64,000 nucleotides of DNA from assembly GCA_965279005.1 (NCBI GenBank), contig CBDIHK010000030.1, positions 372,001 through 436,000 of the forward strand, written 5' to 3'. Each line of letters begins with the position of its first letter. The first letter of the stretch is position 1. The notes beneath the pieces are model-generated. The model saw nothing but the letters and a program-made list of their open reading frames with translations, ran no database searches and was not told the origin of the DNA. The stretch is from Planctobacterium sp965279005 (GTDB lineage Bacteria; Pseudomonadota; Gammaproteobacteria; Enterobacterales; Alteromonadaceae). Both the position numbers and the translations under genes were made by a program. Shown piece by piece: positions 43,819-53,770 of this stretch.

Positions 43819-43895
43819 CGGTGTGTAGCGCAGCCTGGTAGCGCACTGTCATGGGGTGTCAGGGGTCGGAGGTTCAAATCCTCTCACACCGACCA
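43819..43895 (+). tRNA. tRNA-Pro (anticodon GGG), CCA encoded
   Basis: 77 nt from CGGTGTG to CACACCGACCA. The 7-bp acceptor stem is CGGTGTG/CACACCG with discriminator A. D arm AGCGCAGCCTGGTAGCGC, anticodon loop ATGGGGT, T arm with GGTTCAAATCC. Sequence closely resembles the E. coli proL product. The Wadjet operon begins 163 bases downstream on the opposite strand, so this tRNA may be its island boundary. Confidence 0.96.
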
Positions 43896-43990
43896 ATTCA
43901 TCTGCCCTCCAGCGTATAACGCAAAATTCCAGAACCTGAAAGTTAAAATCTGCAAATAATCTGCAAATACCAAATTGCACTAAAATGAAC

Positions 43991-44015
43991 AAAACTGAAG
44001 GCTAAACCTCCAGTT
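43991..44015 (-). terminator. terminator of the jet operon
   Basis: On the minus strand AACTGGAGG / CCTTCAGTT form a 9-bp stem (one G-U) around a short loop, followed by TTGTTCATTTTA. It lies about 44 bases beyond the jetD stop. Confidence 0.65.
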
Positions 44016-44058
44016 CTAGTTCAATAGCTAACCGCGGATTTTTCAGTAGATGGGGTGC

Positions 44059-45384
44059 CTAGTTGTGTTGGAGTTTACCTTCCAGCCAGCCATTCAAAAC
44101 GGAAGCAACATAATCCCTTGGAAGCCGCTCCTGCTCTAAACGGCTGTCTTTGTATTTTTTAGAACGCAAATTATTGAATAGGGTCAATTCATCTCCTGTG
44201 AGGGAGCAGGGCACTTTAAAAACTGATTCTGGTTCAGGAACCATCCTTTCTTCAAACACCAGTACTGTTTTTTCATCCATCATTAGAGGAGTAAGTCCAC
44301 CAAATTGACTTCTGGCGTCACTGAGAATTTTCAGGCCTTCTGAGTCTATGTCTCCCCAATAGCCAACGTTCTTATTTTTTAGCCATGTAGCTGATAAGAA
44401 CTCAATGTTTTTTCCTCCACCAGAGATAGCAATTGTATTTCTGAACTGACCTAATGACAGGCAGCTCTGCTCATTTTCTACAACTAAAATGTTCATGGCA
44501 GGCAGTTCGAAACCGGTTAATGTGTCGCACGATATTCGTAACAGTGGAATACCTCCGAGAGCTTCTCTTGATATCGGACAAAGTGGTTTAATTAATAGCC
44601 AATCCTTTGGCTTTTCTTCGCATTTAAGCCAATTCAATAGCCCAGCAGCATTCACTGTTCTGTCAATGATTGCAGCAGTTATAGATTCAATTATCCGCTT
44701 ATTTTTCTCAACGAATTTGGTATCAACATAAATAATGGGCAACTCTCGCAAATAACAACCTTTACCCATTCCTTTTCTTAGTTGTGGTATCACCACGACT
44801 AATAATTCAAGATCCGAGTTGCTTAGTTTCTCAATTGAATCGAGGCTGTCTACTAATGCATCAAATAAATTTTTTTTGTCTTCAGTATGCTGTGAATGGC
44901 TGCTCTGACAATTTGCTTTGCTAGCAAGTGAATTAATGACATACGCAATTTTGGATTGCCATTCAGACAGTTGATGCGCTTCATCTTCGCCAAGAAGATG
45001 AGCAAGTGAAACAATATCAGGGATTTGAATATGAGTAGGGATTTGTTGTTGGGAAAGTAAACGGAAATTTTGCTCTTTCCATACTACCCTTATTTTGTTC
45101 TGCACATCATTAGAACACTTCTCGTTACCGACATCAGTTTGGCTAATTTGGGAGGCTAGAAAAATCTTCCATGATGAAATAAACACTTGAAAGTGGTTGA
45201 TGTTATCTAATGCTGTGTTTCCTCGGGGAGGCTTAAGGGGTAAAGAAATAGGAAATTCCTCGCCACCAAGCAATAGTTTTTTGAGTCTGCTCCGGTTCTG
45301 CCAATATCTGCTTTTCAGGATGCTTTTCACATCTTCCGGAAGTAATCCCCAGTTTGGCTTTTTGTTAGAATTCGATGCCATCAA
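44059..45384 (-). CDS. jetD: Wadjet protein JetD (Toprim-like nuclease)
   Basis: 441 residues. DUF3322 N-terminal part followed by the DUF2220 Toprim-like region: YWGDIDSEGLKILSDARSQF near residue 342 is the metal-binding acidic motif, with upstream conserved glycines (SGGGKNIEFLS). JetD cuts circular plasmid DNA once the JetABC condensin has extruded it; this is established for the family. It is last in the operon, overlapping jetC by 20 bases. Compared with the housekeeping genes its base composition is visibly AT-richer. Confidence 0.93.
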   Translation of the reverse strand: MMASNSNKKPNWGLLPEDVKSILKSRYWQNRSRLKKLLLGGEEFPISLPLKPPRGNTALDNINHFQVFISSWKIFLASQISQTDVGNEKCSNDVQNKIRVVWKEQNFRLLSQQQIPTHIQIPDIVSLAHLLGEDEAHQLSEWQSKIAYVINSLASKANCQSSHSQHTEDKKNLFDALVDSLDSIEKLSNSDLELLVVVIPQLRKGMGKGCYLRELPIIYVDTKFVEKNKRIIESITAAIIDRTVNAAGLLNWLKCEEKPKDWLLIKPLCPISREALGGIPLLRISCDTLTGFELPAMNILVVENEQSCLSLGQFRNTIAISGGGKNIEFLSATWLKNKNVGYWGDIDSEGLKILSDARSQFGGLTPLMMDEKTVLVFEERMVPEPESVFKVPCSLTGDELTLFNNLRSKKYKDSRLEQERLPRDYVASVLNGWLEGKLQHN

Positions 45385-48300
45385 GTTCTACGTCATGTTC
45401 TTTTAAAGTTTGTTCAACAGTAGAGTTTTTGCGCTGTGCCATGCGCTCATCAATTTCATCCCAAGTCACTTCACAAAGGTGGCTTTCATGTAATTCAGCA
45501 TCGCGCTCTGCAATTAATAAAGAGCTTGCTGATTCGCGGGCGAGATTAAGATTTTTGTAAGGTGTGATCAGGTTTACATGAATGTGTAGTTCTTTAAATA
45601 CTTTAAGGACTCTACGACTGACAGCTTCTGCCGTATTCGAAAATGCTTCATCTAGAAATACCGTACAGTAAATTGGTTTATCGTATCCATCTGGTGTTAA
45701 TACATATGCCAAGCTGGCTGCTACTATTGTGCCCGCAAACGACTCTTTTTCTCCTCCCGACTTTCCACTACTTGATTCGAGCACATCTCTAATTGTAAGA
45801 GTCTTTGAGTCCACTTCCTCGGCGTAAAATGACATTTGATATCTCGGATCGAGTAGACGTAGACTTTCCATGTTATTGGAAGTGCCAGGCGCACTGGCTT
45901 TTTCCAATATTGCCACTACTTCGGCAAGTAAGTTAAATCTCAATTCATGATCATCACTGGTAGCATTGCTTAGCACTTTTTTTATTTTTTGGTCAAAAAC
46001 CTGAACGTGGGGGTAAATTTCTGGCTTTGAACCGAGATTAAGATGACTCCCTTGTTTAAACTCTGTGCGTTTTAATACTTGATTGATTGTGTCAATCCTT
46101 TCTCTAATATCCTCAATCTCGGACTCTAGTTTAGTTTTGATACGTGCCAGAGACTGTGTAGCATGTTTGTTGAGTCGTTCTCTAAACCGCTCTATTAAGT
46201 TCGGTAGGCCTTCAGATTGTACATATGCGAAATGAGCTAGATAATCTTGCAATCCTTCCAGCCCTGTTGGCCAGTCTGCGGTAATGGGTTGCCATTTATC
46301 TTTTCCTCTAAAAGAACTCATAATACCATTGGCGGTGGATTTAGCGTTGCTTTCTACCTGGCGCTGTTTATCTAGTTCCGATTCAATTTCTCTTTCAATA
46401 CTCTCACGCTCTTCAGCGTTATCAAAGGTCACTTCGCCAACTCGATTTTCCAACAATGTTCTTACTTCATCGCTCATACCCGGAGCAGCCAGTTCTTGGT
46501 ATTTGTCAGCTTGCCGCTGGGCATCTTCTTTCTGGTTTTTAAGTTGCCCCTTTTGGGTTTGAAGACCTTTAGTTTGTTTGAGTATTTCTTGTAATGAGTC
46601 TTTGGCTTCTTCCCATATGAGCCTTGCCATCTCAAGATCGCCACCTGACTGTTCAAGGTTACTTAAACTTTGCTGTTCTTTCTCTAATCTTTGTTGCCAG
46701 TATGGGGCATTAATTTGTTCCCAAGTACAGGCATCCAATTTCTCCCAGAGTTTTTCTTGTTCTCCAATTTCATTAAGAGATTTTCTGGCTTTTTCGGCCG
46801 TTATGTTGAGCGTTGAAAGTTGGTCTTTTATTGTCTGTTTATCTTTACTTAAAAGAGACAATCGAGACTTGTTTGAAAATCCGAGATTCCAGTTTCGACG
46901 ATCATCAATTCGCTGTTGGTCTTTTTTCTCAAAACGGCCCCGTTCTTTGTGTACAAGACCTTCTTTTGTCATGGAAAATGGGGTGGTATCAAGCTCATTT
47001 GTACTTGATACGCAGGTTAAATCGAATTTGCTGAGATGATCTTTTAGCCAGTCACGATAGGCGTGTTCTTTCCAAATTAATTTTCTCAGGAAACCTTTGT
47101 CCGCAAATTGGGTAAAACCTCGAGTATTATTGTCTTTTACTACCTGTACTCGAACATGCAAACGGTTGTCTCTAACGTTAAGCCAGCGTGTGACCATGGA
47201 GTAGCTGTTTTTTGGAACGAGAAGGGTAGTTTTGAGGCCTCCTAAAGCTCTCTCAATCGCTCCCTGCCAGGGCTTCTCTGGTTCTTTAACATCTAGCAAT
47301 TCACCGATAAACACTACTGATTCTCTAGGTAAGTCAAGTGAACTTATTAGATCATCCCTTAGCTTTTGATAACGAAAGTCTATGTTTGAGTCTGGCCGTG
47401 CTTCAATTTCCTTAATTTCATCTTCAAGGCTATTTAACTGGCCCTGTATTCTGCTAAGCTGTCCCGCAATTTCAGCAAAATAATCTTGGCTTTCTTTGGT
47501 TTCATCCTCAATACCGATAAGTTTCTCGATAGCCATATTTTTGTTGACTAAGAAAATTTCTTCATCAATTTCAGTAGGGAGATTTAAAGTTCGGCAGTCT
47601 TTCTGATAGTTCGACGAAGCTCTTATAACTTCGCCAAGTTTGTCCTCGATGTGCTTTATTTCCTTCTTTAAAGATTCAATTTTGTCACCACCGAGGTTTA
47701 GGTATTCTTCGTGTCGTTTTTCGACTGTGTTTTGGGCGTCTTGTTCTTCAGTCTCAGCGTTTGCTATTTGTCTTAACAATACCTCAAATTCTTTATTAAT
47801 ATCATCAAGTCTTTGTAACCAAAGAATCGCTAAAGCTTCCCCAAAATAGATACAGAGATGATTTTTTTCAGCCTGCAAAGTGTCTAACGCTTGCTTCGCG
47901 CTAGTAATGTTCTCAGCAAGATCTGGTAATCGACTTAAATGACTACACTGTTCCTGGGCATCTATCAATTGATTATGGATAGCAACCAGATCAGCAAACT
48001 CTTCTACTACTTTTTTTGCGTCTGATTTGACGCTGCTTGGTTCTAAAACTAGCTCCCTGATGAGTTTCGTTAAATCGTCTATCTTTTTTAATCCTAGCGC
48101 TCTTGAGAGTAGTGCCGGAGCATTTTTGTTGTCCATATAAAGATGATTACGATAATGTTCCTGGTAGTCAGAAAAGTTGTTATCGCAGTCAACAATGCTA
48201 GGGTCATTGCGCAACCATTGTTTCAATTGACGTACATTGCCTTCGCCAAATGCATCCAAAAGCTCTTTTAGTCTCAGGTTTCGTTTAGCAACCAGGTAAA

Positions 48301-48790
48301 TTCGCTTTACATCACTCAACGAGTTATTGGAGCTGGTTGTCCAAAACACTGCTGATAGTGTTATAAATGATCCATCTTCAGCTTTATAGAGCGCTCTTAA
48401 TCCGGTAACTACACTTTTCTCTCGTTTATTTTTAACTCTGGTGCTGGAACCATCATGTTCGGAACCGTAACTACCTCGCATATAAGACAAAAGAGATCTA
48501 TCTGAACGGTCTCCCTGAGCGGCTGCAACGTTAAATGTCGCTTTACCTGCAGGCAAAAGTAGAGCCATCAATCCGTCAATAAATGTCGATTTTCCTGCGC
48601 CATTATCACCAGTCACCAGTGTGCCAGCCGAGTCAATAGAGGCTGTGTGCAGCCCATGAAAAGAACCCCAGTTGAATACTGATAACTCTGATAACCGAAT
48701 TTGACCTTGTGGAAAAAGATCTGCAGGAGAAATCGAATCATTGTTTTCAGTGAGTGTAGCATCAGTGGATTGAAGTGAATCAATGCTCAT
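45365..48790 (-). CDS. jetC: Wadjet protein JetC (SMC/MukB-like ATPase)
   Basis: 1141 residues with SMC architecture: ATPase head half with Walker A GDNGAGKST (61-69), long coiled coils (about 250-480 and 640-900, many Glu/Lys/Gln heptads), a hinge region about 480-640, and C-terminal head half with signature SGKSGGEKES near 1010 and Walker B CTVFLDEAFSN near 1045. It is the loop-extruding motor of the Wadjet complex. It overlaps jetB by four bases (ATGA) and jetD at the other end. Length and motifs are complete, so activity is plausible. Confidence 0.95.
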   Translation of the reverse strand: MSIDSLQSTDATLTENNDSISPADLFPQGQIRLSELSVFNWGSFHGLHTASIDSAGTLVTGDNGAGKSTFIDGLMALLLPAGKATFNVAAAQGDRSDRSLLSYMRGSYGSEHDGSSTRVKNKREKSVVTGLRALYKAEDGSFITLSAVFWTTSSNNSLSDVKRIYLVAKRNLRLKELLDAFGEGNVRQLKQWLRNDPSIVDCDNNFSDYQEHYRNHLYMDNKNAPALLSRALGLKKIDDLTKLIRELVLEPSSVKSDAKKVVEEFADLVAIHNQLIDAQEQCSHLSRLPDLAENITSAKQALDTLQAEKNHLCIYFGEALAILWLQRLDDINKEFEVLLRQIANAETEEQDAQNTVEKRHEEYLNLGGDKIESLKKEIKHIEDKLGEVIRASSNYQKDCRTLNLPTEIDEEIFLVNKNMAIEKLIGIEDETKESQDYFAEIAGQLSRIQGQLNSLEDEIKEIEARPDSNIDFRYQKLRDDLISSLDLPRESVVFIGELLDVKEPEKPWQGAIERALGGLKTTLLVPKNSYSMVTRWLNVRDNRLHVRVQVVKDNNTRGFTQFADKGFLRKLIWKEHAYRDWLKDHLSKFDLTCVSSTNELDTTPFSMTKEGLVHKERGRFEKKDQQRIDDRRNWNLGFSNKSRLSLLSKDKQTIKDQLSTLNITAEKARKSLNEIGEQEKLWEKLDACTWEQINAPYWQQRLEKEQQSLSNLEQSGGDLEMARLIWEEAKDSLQEILKQTKGLQTQKGQLKNQKEDAQRQADKYQELAAPGMSDEVRTLLENRVGEVTFDNAEERESIEREIESELDKQRQVESNAKSTANGIMSSFRGKDKWQPITADWPTGLEGLQDYLAHFAYVQSEGLPNLIERFRERLNKHATQSLARIKTKLESEIEDIRERIDTINQVLKRTEFKQGSHLNLGSKPEIYPHVQVFDQKIKKVLSNATSDDHELRFNLLAEVVAILEKASAPGTSNNMESLRLLDPRYQMSFYAEEVDSKTLTIRDVLESSSGKSGGEKESFAGTIVAASLAYVLTPDGYDKPIYCTVFLDEAFSNTAEAVSRRVLKVFKELHIHVNLITPYKNLNLARESASSLLIAERDAELHESHLCEVTWDEIDERMAQRKNSTVEQTLKEHDVELDGIEF

Positions 48791-49611
48791 TGCTGTTCTC
48801 CACTTGTTTTAGTTGCTAGTTGTGTGTACTCGTCCAACATAGACTCTAGAAAACTTGCATTAACAACATAACGAATAATTGGTGTAATTTCATATCGCTC
48901 TTCCGCTCCACGAATGGTCGACAGTACTTTCCGTCTAACCATCTCTTTTACTCTTGCTATCAGTTTATTGCGATCTTTTGATGCGTGGTCCGTTATAGGC
49001 AGAAAGGGTGACAGATACGACTCAAGGCGTTCTATATCAATAGTGATCTTTTGTTCACCTGATGATTCTCGTTCCTGGTAGTGTTTCCGAAGCACAAGCA
49101 GGATCAAAGTGTCCATTAAAGAAAGAGTCCTTCGGGTAATTAGGCTTGTTGCCTCTTCCGCATCCTGCTCTTCTATGTTGTTGTTTTCTGGATTATTTTC
49201 TGCATGTTCAGAATTTACGCGAGCAACAAAAGCCACACCAGTTTTTCTATCTAAAACTAACCGTAAATACACTTCTGATAAATGCCTTCGGATTGATAGT
49301 TCATGGAGGCATATCAATTCAAAAAGTTTTGTTTTCTGGGAAGAGATAACTGAACCTTGTCTCATCAAATGTACCAAAGCTCGTCTTGCGTCGTGAGGCA
49401 TTTCTGAATCGCTTATTTGCTTATTTTCCTCCGGAATGTTGTTAACAGAAGTCTCGTCTGATTCATTCTGAGATTCCCCTTTAACATGATCAATGTTATC
49501 AGTGAGAGAGGTTTCCGAGCTGTATTCAAAAGAGTCAGGCTCCGAGTTATTTTGATCTGACTTTTCTGTCACCATATCGAAAAAGCTATTTGGAGGAGGA
49601 GTATTATTCAT
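48787..49611 (-). CDS. jetB: Wadjet protein JetB (DUF4194, MukE/kite-like subunit)
   Basis: 274 residues. The first about 85 residues are acidic and likely disordered; the body matches DUF4194 with winged-helix repeats (ARRALVHLMRQGSVISSQKT; RTLSLMDTLILLVLRKHYQE) and a C-terminal KLIARVKEMVRRKVLSTIRG segment. It is the MukE-like partner that binds the JetC neck and JetA. The long disordered N terminus exceeds what I would expect for the family, so an internal start is conceivable, but a start at 49611 gives the cleanest 25-base gap to jetA. Confidence 0.9.
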   Translation of the reverse strand: MNNTPPPNSFFDMVTEKSDQNNSEPDSFEYSSETSLTDNIDHVKGESQNESDETSVNNIPEENKQISDSEMPHDARRALVHLMRQGSVISSQKTKLFELICLHELSIRRHLSEVYLRLVLDRKTGVAFVARVNSEHAENNPENNNIEEQDAEEATSLITRRTLSLMDTLILLVLRKHYQERESSGEQKITIDIERLESYLSPFLPITDHASKDRNKLIARVKEMVRRKVLSTIRGAEERYEITPIIRYVVNASFLESMLDEYTQLATKTSGEQQ

Positions 49612-49636
49612 CTCTGAAATTCTTATTTAATGGTTT

Positions 49637-51142
49637 TTAAATTGTTAGCTCGTCTATGTTTTCTGGGAACAATTCAAAAGCTAAAAGGAACGTTGGAATT
49701 GACGCTTTGAGAGTAACACCCTGTTTGTCGATTACTGAGACATGTTCTTTGTGATCTAATACTGCAGCACCAACGGCCTTTGCAACTCTTAAATACGCTA
49801 CCAGTTCTTCAATTCCTGCAGCAATAGGATGACGCGCAGCTAAACCCGCAATTGACATTGGACCATGGTTTTTAAGGGTGCTGCGTGTTTTGAGTGCTAT
49901 TTCCCTTACTTGAACTGTGTCCAGATAGTCCAGTACATTGGCGCCCGGCTCCCTAGTATTTGCCTTTTCTTCTACACCTGAAGTGTCGAGTTTGTCGTCA
50001 GGGTGTCTCAAACGCAGCGTTTCAGGTGATTTAATTTCAATCGGTCCCACTGGTAGATGTAGTTTCGTATCTGTTTTTACATCTACACCGATTTCGCGTA
50101 AGTTGATTGCTTGTTTCTCAAGACGGGTCAACAACCTGTCAACTGCCCGGTTTTCAGCAGCAGCACCGCTCTCAATATAAGAACGAAGTCCTTCTTCGGT
50201 GCGTCTTCTAACGCGAAACACTCTATCACTCTCTCTGCTCAACTCTCTCATTAGCTGGTTTAGAAACTGGAATTGGCTGTCTGACAATTGCTTTGCAACT
50301 GGCTTACTGAGGATTCCTCTGAGTTGTTCTCTAAACTCCATTGCTCTGTTTTGGTCACAAAGGAGTTGAAAAAATCCTTCGAAAGCACTTCCCGCATCAG
50401 TGGTGGAGAGCAAGGCTTCTTTTTCCATCAGTGAAAGTAATACATCTCCACGAGAGGCGTCACCTTCAATTATTTGTACTCTTAAATCCTGATCCAAACC
50501 TCTAATTTCATCCTCAACACGGCGGAAGTCTCCCGTCAATACGGAGGCGAGTTGATAGATTTCTCTTATTCTCTCTTTTTGTTCTGAATGGCTTAAATCA
50601 GGGAGAGTTCCAGCGTGAAGAGCATCGATTTCCCGTTGAATCTCCGCTTTTTTTGCTTCTAGTAGAAGGACCTTTTCATCCTGATTCGTGCTTATTGCTA
50701 CAGCTAGTTCGCGAACAGCCTCCTGGACAATACGTAAATGTGATGCTGTTGTTCCGTTATTTCTTTCATCAAGGCCCTTACAAAATCTGAGTGCGATCTC
50801 ACTTGCGTCAGTCTTGGTTAACATGTCGTCCATTTCACGCAGCCAACCATTGGAAATCCACTGATTTAGGTAGGTAGAGGCTGAAGATTCAGTGTTCCAA
50901 ATGCCGAGTTCTCTACTTTTTTGGATCTCAGATTCAAGAGTGATCTTTGCTCTGCTGTAGAAAACTTCGGTTTCTTCTGAAAATAACTCATTCAAGAAAG
51001 CAAGAATATGGGGTGAATTGTCAGCTCGCAGCAGTTTCCATGCTTCATTTTCATTGAAGAGTCGTCGGTATTGGGCTTGAAAGCCATGAAAACTCAAAAG
51101 GTCACCTTCATTTTGCAAATCCCTATGATTCTTAATCAACAT
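49637..51142 (-). CDS. jetA: Wadjet protein JetA (DUF3375, MukF/kleisin-like subunit)
   Basis: 501 residues, first gene of the operon. DUF3375 features: N-terminal FHGFQAQYRRLFNENEAWKL, then SASTYLNQWISNGWLRE, a long helical region, and a C-terminal winged-helix part (LAARHPIAAGIEELVAYL). Acts as the kleisin that links the JetC heads. The start has no strong ribosome site. Its upstream interval (51143-51466) is AT-rich and must contain the operon promoter. Confidence 0.92.
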   Translation of the reverse strand: MLIKNHRDLQNEGDLLSFHGFQAQYRRLFNENEAWKLLRADNSPHILAFLNELFSEETEVFYSRAKITLESEIQKSRELGIWNTESSASTYLNQWISNGWLREMDDMLTKTDASEIALRFCKGLDERNNGTTASHLRIVQEAVRELAVAISTNQDEKVLLLEAKKAEIQREIDALHAGTLPDLSHSEQKERIREIYQLASVLTGDFRRVEDEIRGLDQDLRVQIIEGDASRGDVLLSLMEKEALLSTTDAGSAFEGFFQLLCDQNRAMEFREQLRGILSKPVAKQLSDSQFQFLNQLMRELSRESDRVFRVRRRTEEGLRSYIESGAAAENRAVDRLLTRLEKQAINLREIGVDVKTDTKLHLPVGPIEIKSPETLRLRHPDDKLDTSGVEEKANTREPGANVLDYLDTVQVREIALKTRSTLKNHGPMSIAGLAARHPIAAGIEELVAYLRVAKAVGAAVLDHKEHVSVIDKQGVTLKASIPTFLLAFELFPENIDELTI

Positions 51143-51466
51143 TGATGTTAATTAGAATAGATTAGTTGAGCAATATTTTTTACTTAATAATGTATATAAA
51201 TAAGGTGTGGAAATTATCTGAATTAACGTCGTGAAAAGTGTGTTGATTTAGAATAGTTGGTTGAAAGTAAGGTTAGAAAAAGAGAATCATTTCAAAGTGT
51301 AAAGTAACTCTCAAAAGGAGGCAGTTCCACGGTGTTTAAGAGGCAGGGCAAAGCGTGGAAAACCACACTGTCTAAATTATTTTACACCTAGTTTCGCGCG
51401 GTCAGTCCTACCTACTTCCCCCTGATTTATATAGTCTAAACGCCTTCTCAATTTTGGAGGTGTTTC
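51143..51466. other. AT-rich interval between jetA and the S9 peptidase gene
   Basis: 324 bases, divergent promoters expected. I looked for a copy of the tRNA-Pro 3' end that would mark an attachment site and did not find one. No gene seen. Confidence 0.4.
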
Positions 51467-53368
51467 GTGATCCGACGGATTCTTTTAGTTGTTAGTTTGG
51501 GTGTTGCCCTAAGCATGGGGGTCTCAGCCAAAGAGGTGATGACCCCGGAAAAACTTTGGCAAGTGCAGCGGGTGAGTGCATTGGGTTTGAATAAAGCTAA
51601 GACCCATGTGATTTACCAGGTGACTACGCCCAGTGTTGAAAATGATGATTTCAGCAGCAAGGTGTATCAAGTACCAATAAAAGGTGGTGCGCCTATGTTG
51701 TTAGAGGCCTATCAAGGCATTTTGTTTGATGACAAAATTTCACCAGATGGCAGCAAAAAGCTGTTCCATAAATCAGTTGGGATTGAATCCATTCTAGCCA
51801 CTGATAGGCACGGGGATTTGCCGAACGCCAACGCCTATGTTTTTGATGACTTAAACTATCGTCATTGGGACACCTGGCAGGATGGCAGTTTTAACCATGT
51901 GTTTTACCAAGACCTGGAAACTGAAGAAAAAGTCGACATCATGGAGGGGGAACCCTTCGACACCCCGACATCACCTTTCGGTGGACCGAAAGACTATCTT
52001 TGGGGACCCAAAGGCGAGAACATCTATTACGTCAGTAAAAAGCTGACAGGTGCTGATTATGTCACTAGCACCAATACCGACATCTATCGCTACAACCTAG
52101 CCAGTAAACAAACCACCAACCTGACAGAAAGTAATCCTGGATATGACAAATACCCGGCGTTCTCACCAGCTGGGCAGCTTGCTTGGTTACAAATGAAAAC
52201 GCCAGGTTATGAGGCTGATAAAAACGACATTATCGTCAAACTAAATGGTGCCGATGTGAACCTTACTGGACATTGGGACGGCACGGTCAACAGTTTTAAA
52301 TGGAGCCATGATAGCAAACACATTTATTTTGTGGCGCCGACAGATGGCACCATCCAGCTGTTCCAAGTGGCCGTCACAACCAGGGCCAAGCCTGAAATCA
52401 ATCAGCTGACCAATGGCATGTTTGATGTCAACGGAATTGTTGCTGCGTTGGATGGGCACTTGGTCGTCACCCGCAATAGCATGAATAGCGCCAGGGAGAT
52501 CTACCGGTTTGATCTCAAGAACCAGGAGCTAGTCGCCCTGACCAAGGTGAATGATGCTTTTTACGCGGAGCTTGAACTGCCTACGGTGGAAAAGCGCATG
52601 GTAACCACAAAGGATGACCAAGAAATGTTGGTATGGGTTATCTATCCTCCTGGTTTTGATGCAAGCAAAAAGTATCCGACATTGTTGTATTTACAAGGTG
52701 GACCGCAATCGGCATTGTCGCAGTTTTATTCTTTCCGTTGGAATTTCCAAGTGATGGCGTCGCAAGGTTATATCGTGGTCGCGCCTAACCGGCGGGGCAT
52801 GCCAGGCCACGGTGTTAAATGGAATGAAGATATCAGCAAAGACTGGGGTGGAAAAGCGATGCAAGACTACCTCGACGCCATTGATGATGTGGCCAAAGAA
52901 TCCTATGTGGACAAAGAACGCATTGGCGCAATTGGTGCTAGCTTTGGCGGATATTCGGCATTCTATTTAGCTGGCCATCACGAAGGCAGGTTCCAGTCCT
53001 TTATTTCCCATTGTGGCATTTTTGATATGCGCAGTATGTATGGCACTACCGAAGAACTGTTTTTTGTAAACCACGATATGGGTGGAGCCTATTGGGAAAA
53101 GGACAATGCCGCGGCAGATAAGGCGTTTGGCGAGTTTAACCCCATCAATTATGTTGATAAGTGGGATGCGCCTATGTTTGTTATCCATGGTGGTAAGGAT
53201 TACCGGGTGCCGCTGGGGCAGGGGATCCAAGCTTTCCAAGCAGCTAAATTGCGTGGTTTAAAGAGCCGCTTCCTGTATTTTCCTGAAGAAAATCACTGGG
53301 TACTAACGCCGCAAAACGGCATTGTTTGGCAGCGCGAATTCTTTCAGTGGTTGGATGATACCTTGTAA
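51467..53368 (+). CDS. secreted S9 family (prolyl oligopeptidase-type) serine peptidase
   Basis: 633 residues from GTG with a GGAGGTG site; signal peptide MIRRILLVVSLGVALSMGVS. An N-terminal beta-propeller (about 40-380) is followed by an alpha/beta-hydrolase domain with the triad Ser492 (GASFGGYS), Asp578 (HGGKDYRV) and His610 (EENHWVL). PNRRGMPGHGVKWNEDISKD is the conserved block before the nucleophile. Periplasmic dipeptidyl or acylaminoacyl peptidase activity is expected. It stands alone before a strong terminator. Confidence 0.94.
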   Translation: MIRRILLVVSLGVALSMGVSAKEVMTPEKLWQVQRVSALGLNKAKTHVIYQVTTPSVENDDFSSKVYQVPIKGGAPMLLEAYQGILFDDKISPDGSKKLFHKSVGIESILATDRHGDLPNANAYVFDDLNYRHWDTWQDGSFNHVFYQDLETEEKVDIMEGEPFDTPTSPFGGPKDYLWGPKGENIYYVSKKLTGADYVTSTNTDIYRYNLASKQTTNLTESNPGYDKYPAFSPAGQLAWLQMKTPGYEADKNDIIVKLNGADVNLTGHWDGTVNSFKWSHDSKHIYFVAPTDGTIQLFQVAVTTRAKPEINQLTNGMFDVNGIVAALDGHLVVTRNSMNSAREIYRFDLKNQELVALTKVNDAFYAELELPTVEKRMVTTKDDQEMLVWVIYPPGFDASKKYPTLLYLQGGPQSALSQFYSFRWNFQVMASQGYIVVAPNRRGMPGHGVKWNEDISKDWGGKAMQDYLDAIDDVAKESYVDKERIGAIGASFGGYSAFYLAGHHEGRFQSFISHCGIFDMRSMYGTTEELFFVNHDMGGAYWEKDNAAADKAFGEFNPINYVDKWDAPMFVIHGGKDYRVPLGQGIQAFQAAKLRGLKSRFLYFPEENHWVLTPQNGIVWQREFFQWLDDTL

Positions 53369-53429
53369 TTGACCATGATATTGGCTTTGTGGAATTTCTA
53401 GCTACAGAGTCGCTTGGTATCGCATAAAG

Positions 53430-53466
53430 AAGCCAGCTCGCAAGTTTTTGCGATCTGGCTTTTTTA
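53430..53466 (+). terminator. Rho-independent terminator of the S9 peptidase gene
   Basis: AAGCCAG-C-TCGCAA / TTGCGA-T-CTGGCTT stem with a GTTT-type loop and a following T run. Confidence 0.9.
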
Positions 53467-53770
53467 ATTATCTCTGGTTTGCTGCCTCAGAGCTGCGAGA
53501 ACAGGTCGCACAAGCCGATAAAAGGTTGATGCTTTTTTGGCTAAGCAAGGTGCCCCAGATAAAATCTAACGGTGAGAACTGTCTTCTCGAACATTCCAAT
53601 AATAGGCAATGAAACAAGTAGAAGTTTTGGAGTAAATGCTTTGTTCGGGTAGTTTAAACTACCCATTGGGGGCAATGGTCTGCATTTATTCGCTTTTTTA
53701 ATCACCTGCGTTAACAATGACCATCAGATGCACTATTATTCAAACGCACAGTCATTAGAGGAGAAGGTGG
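53467..53770. promoter_or_regulatory. intergenic region upstream of the hybrid kinase
   Basis: 304 bases without a gene. A GTAGTTTAAACTACCC palindrome (GGGTAGTTTAAACTACCC, about 53647-53664) stands out as a possible operator. Confidence 0.45.

Noticed and set aside
43819..51466. Integrase or attachment-site duplication proving tRNA-targeted integration of the Wadjet block
   Set aside because: No integrase gene and no repeat of the tRNA 3' end at the far side; the island idea rests only on position and composition.
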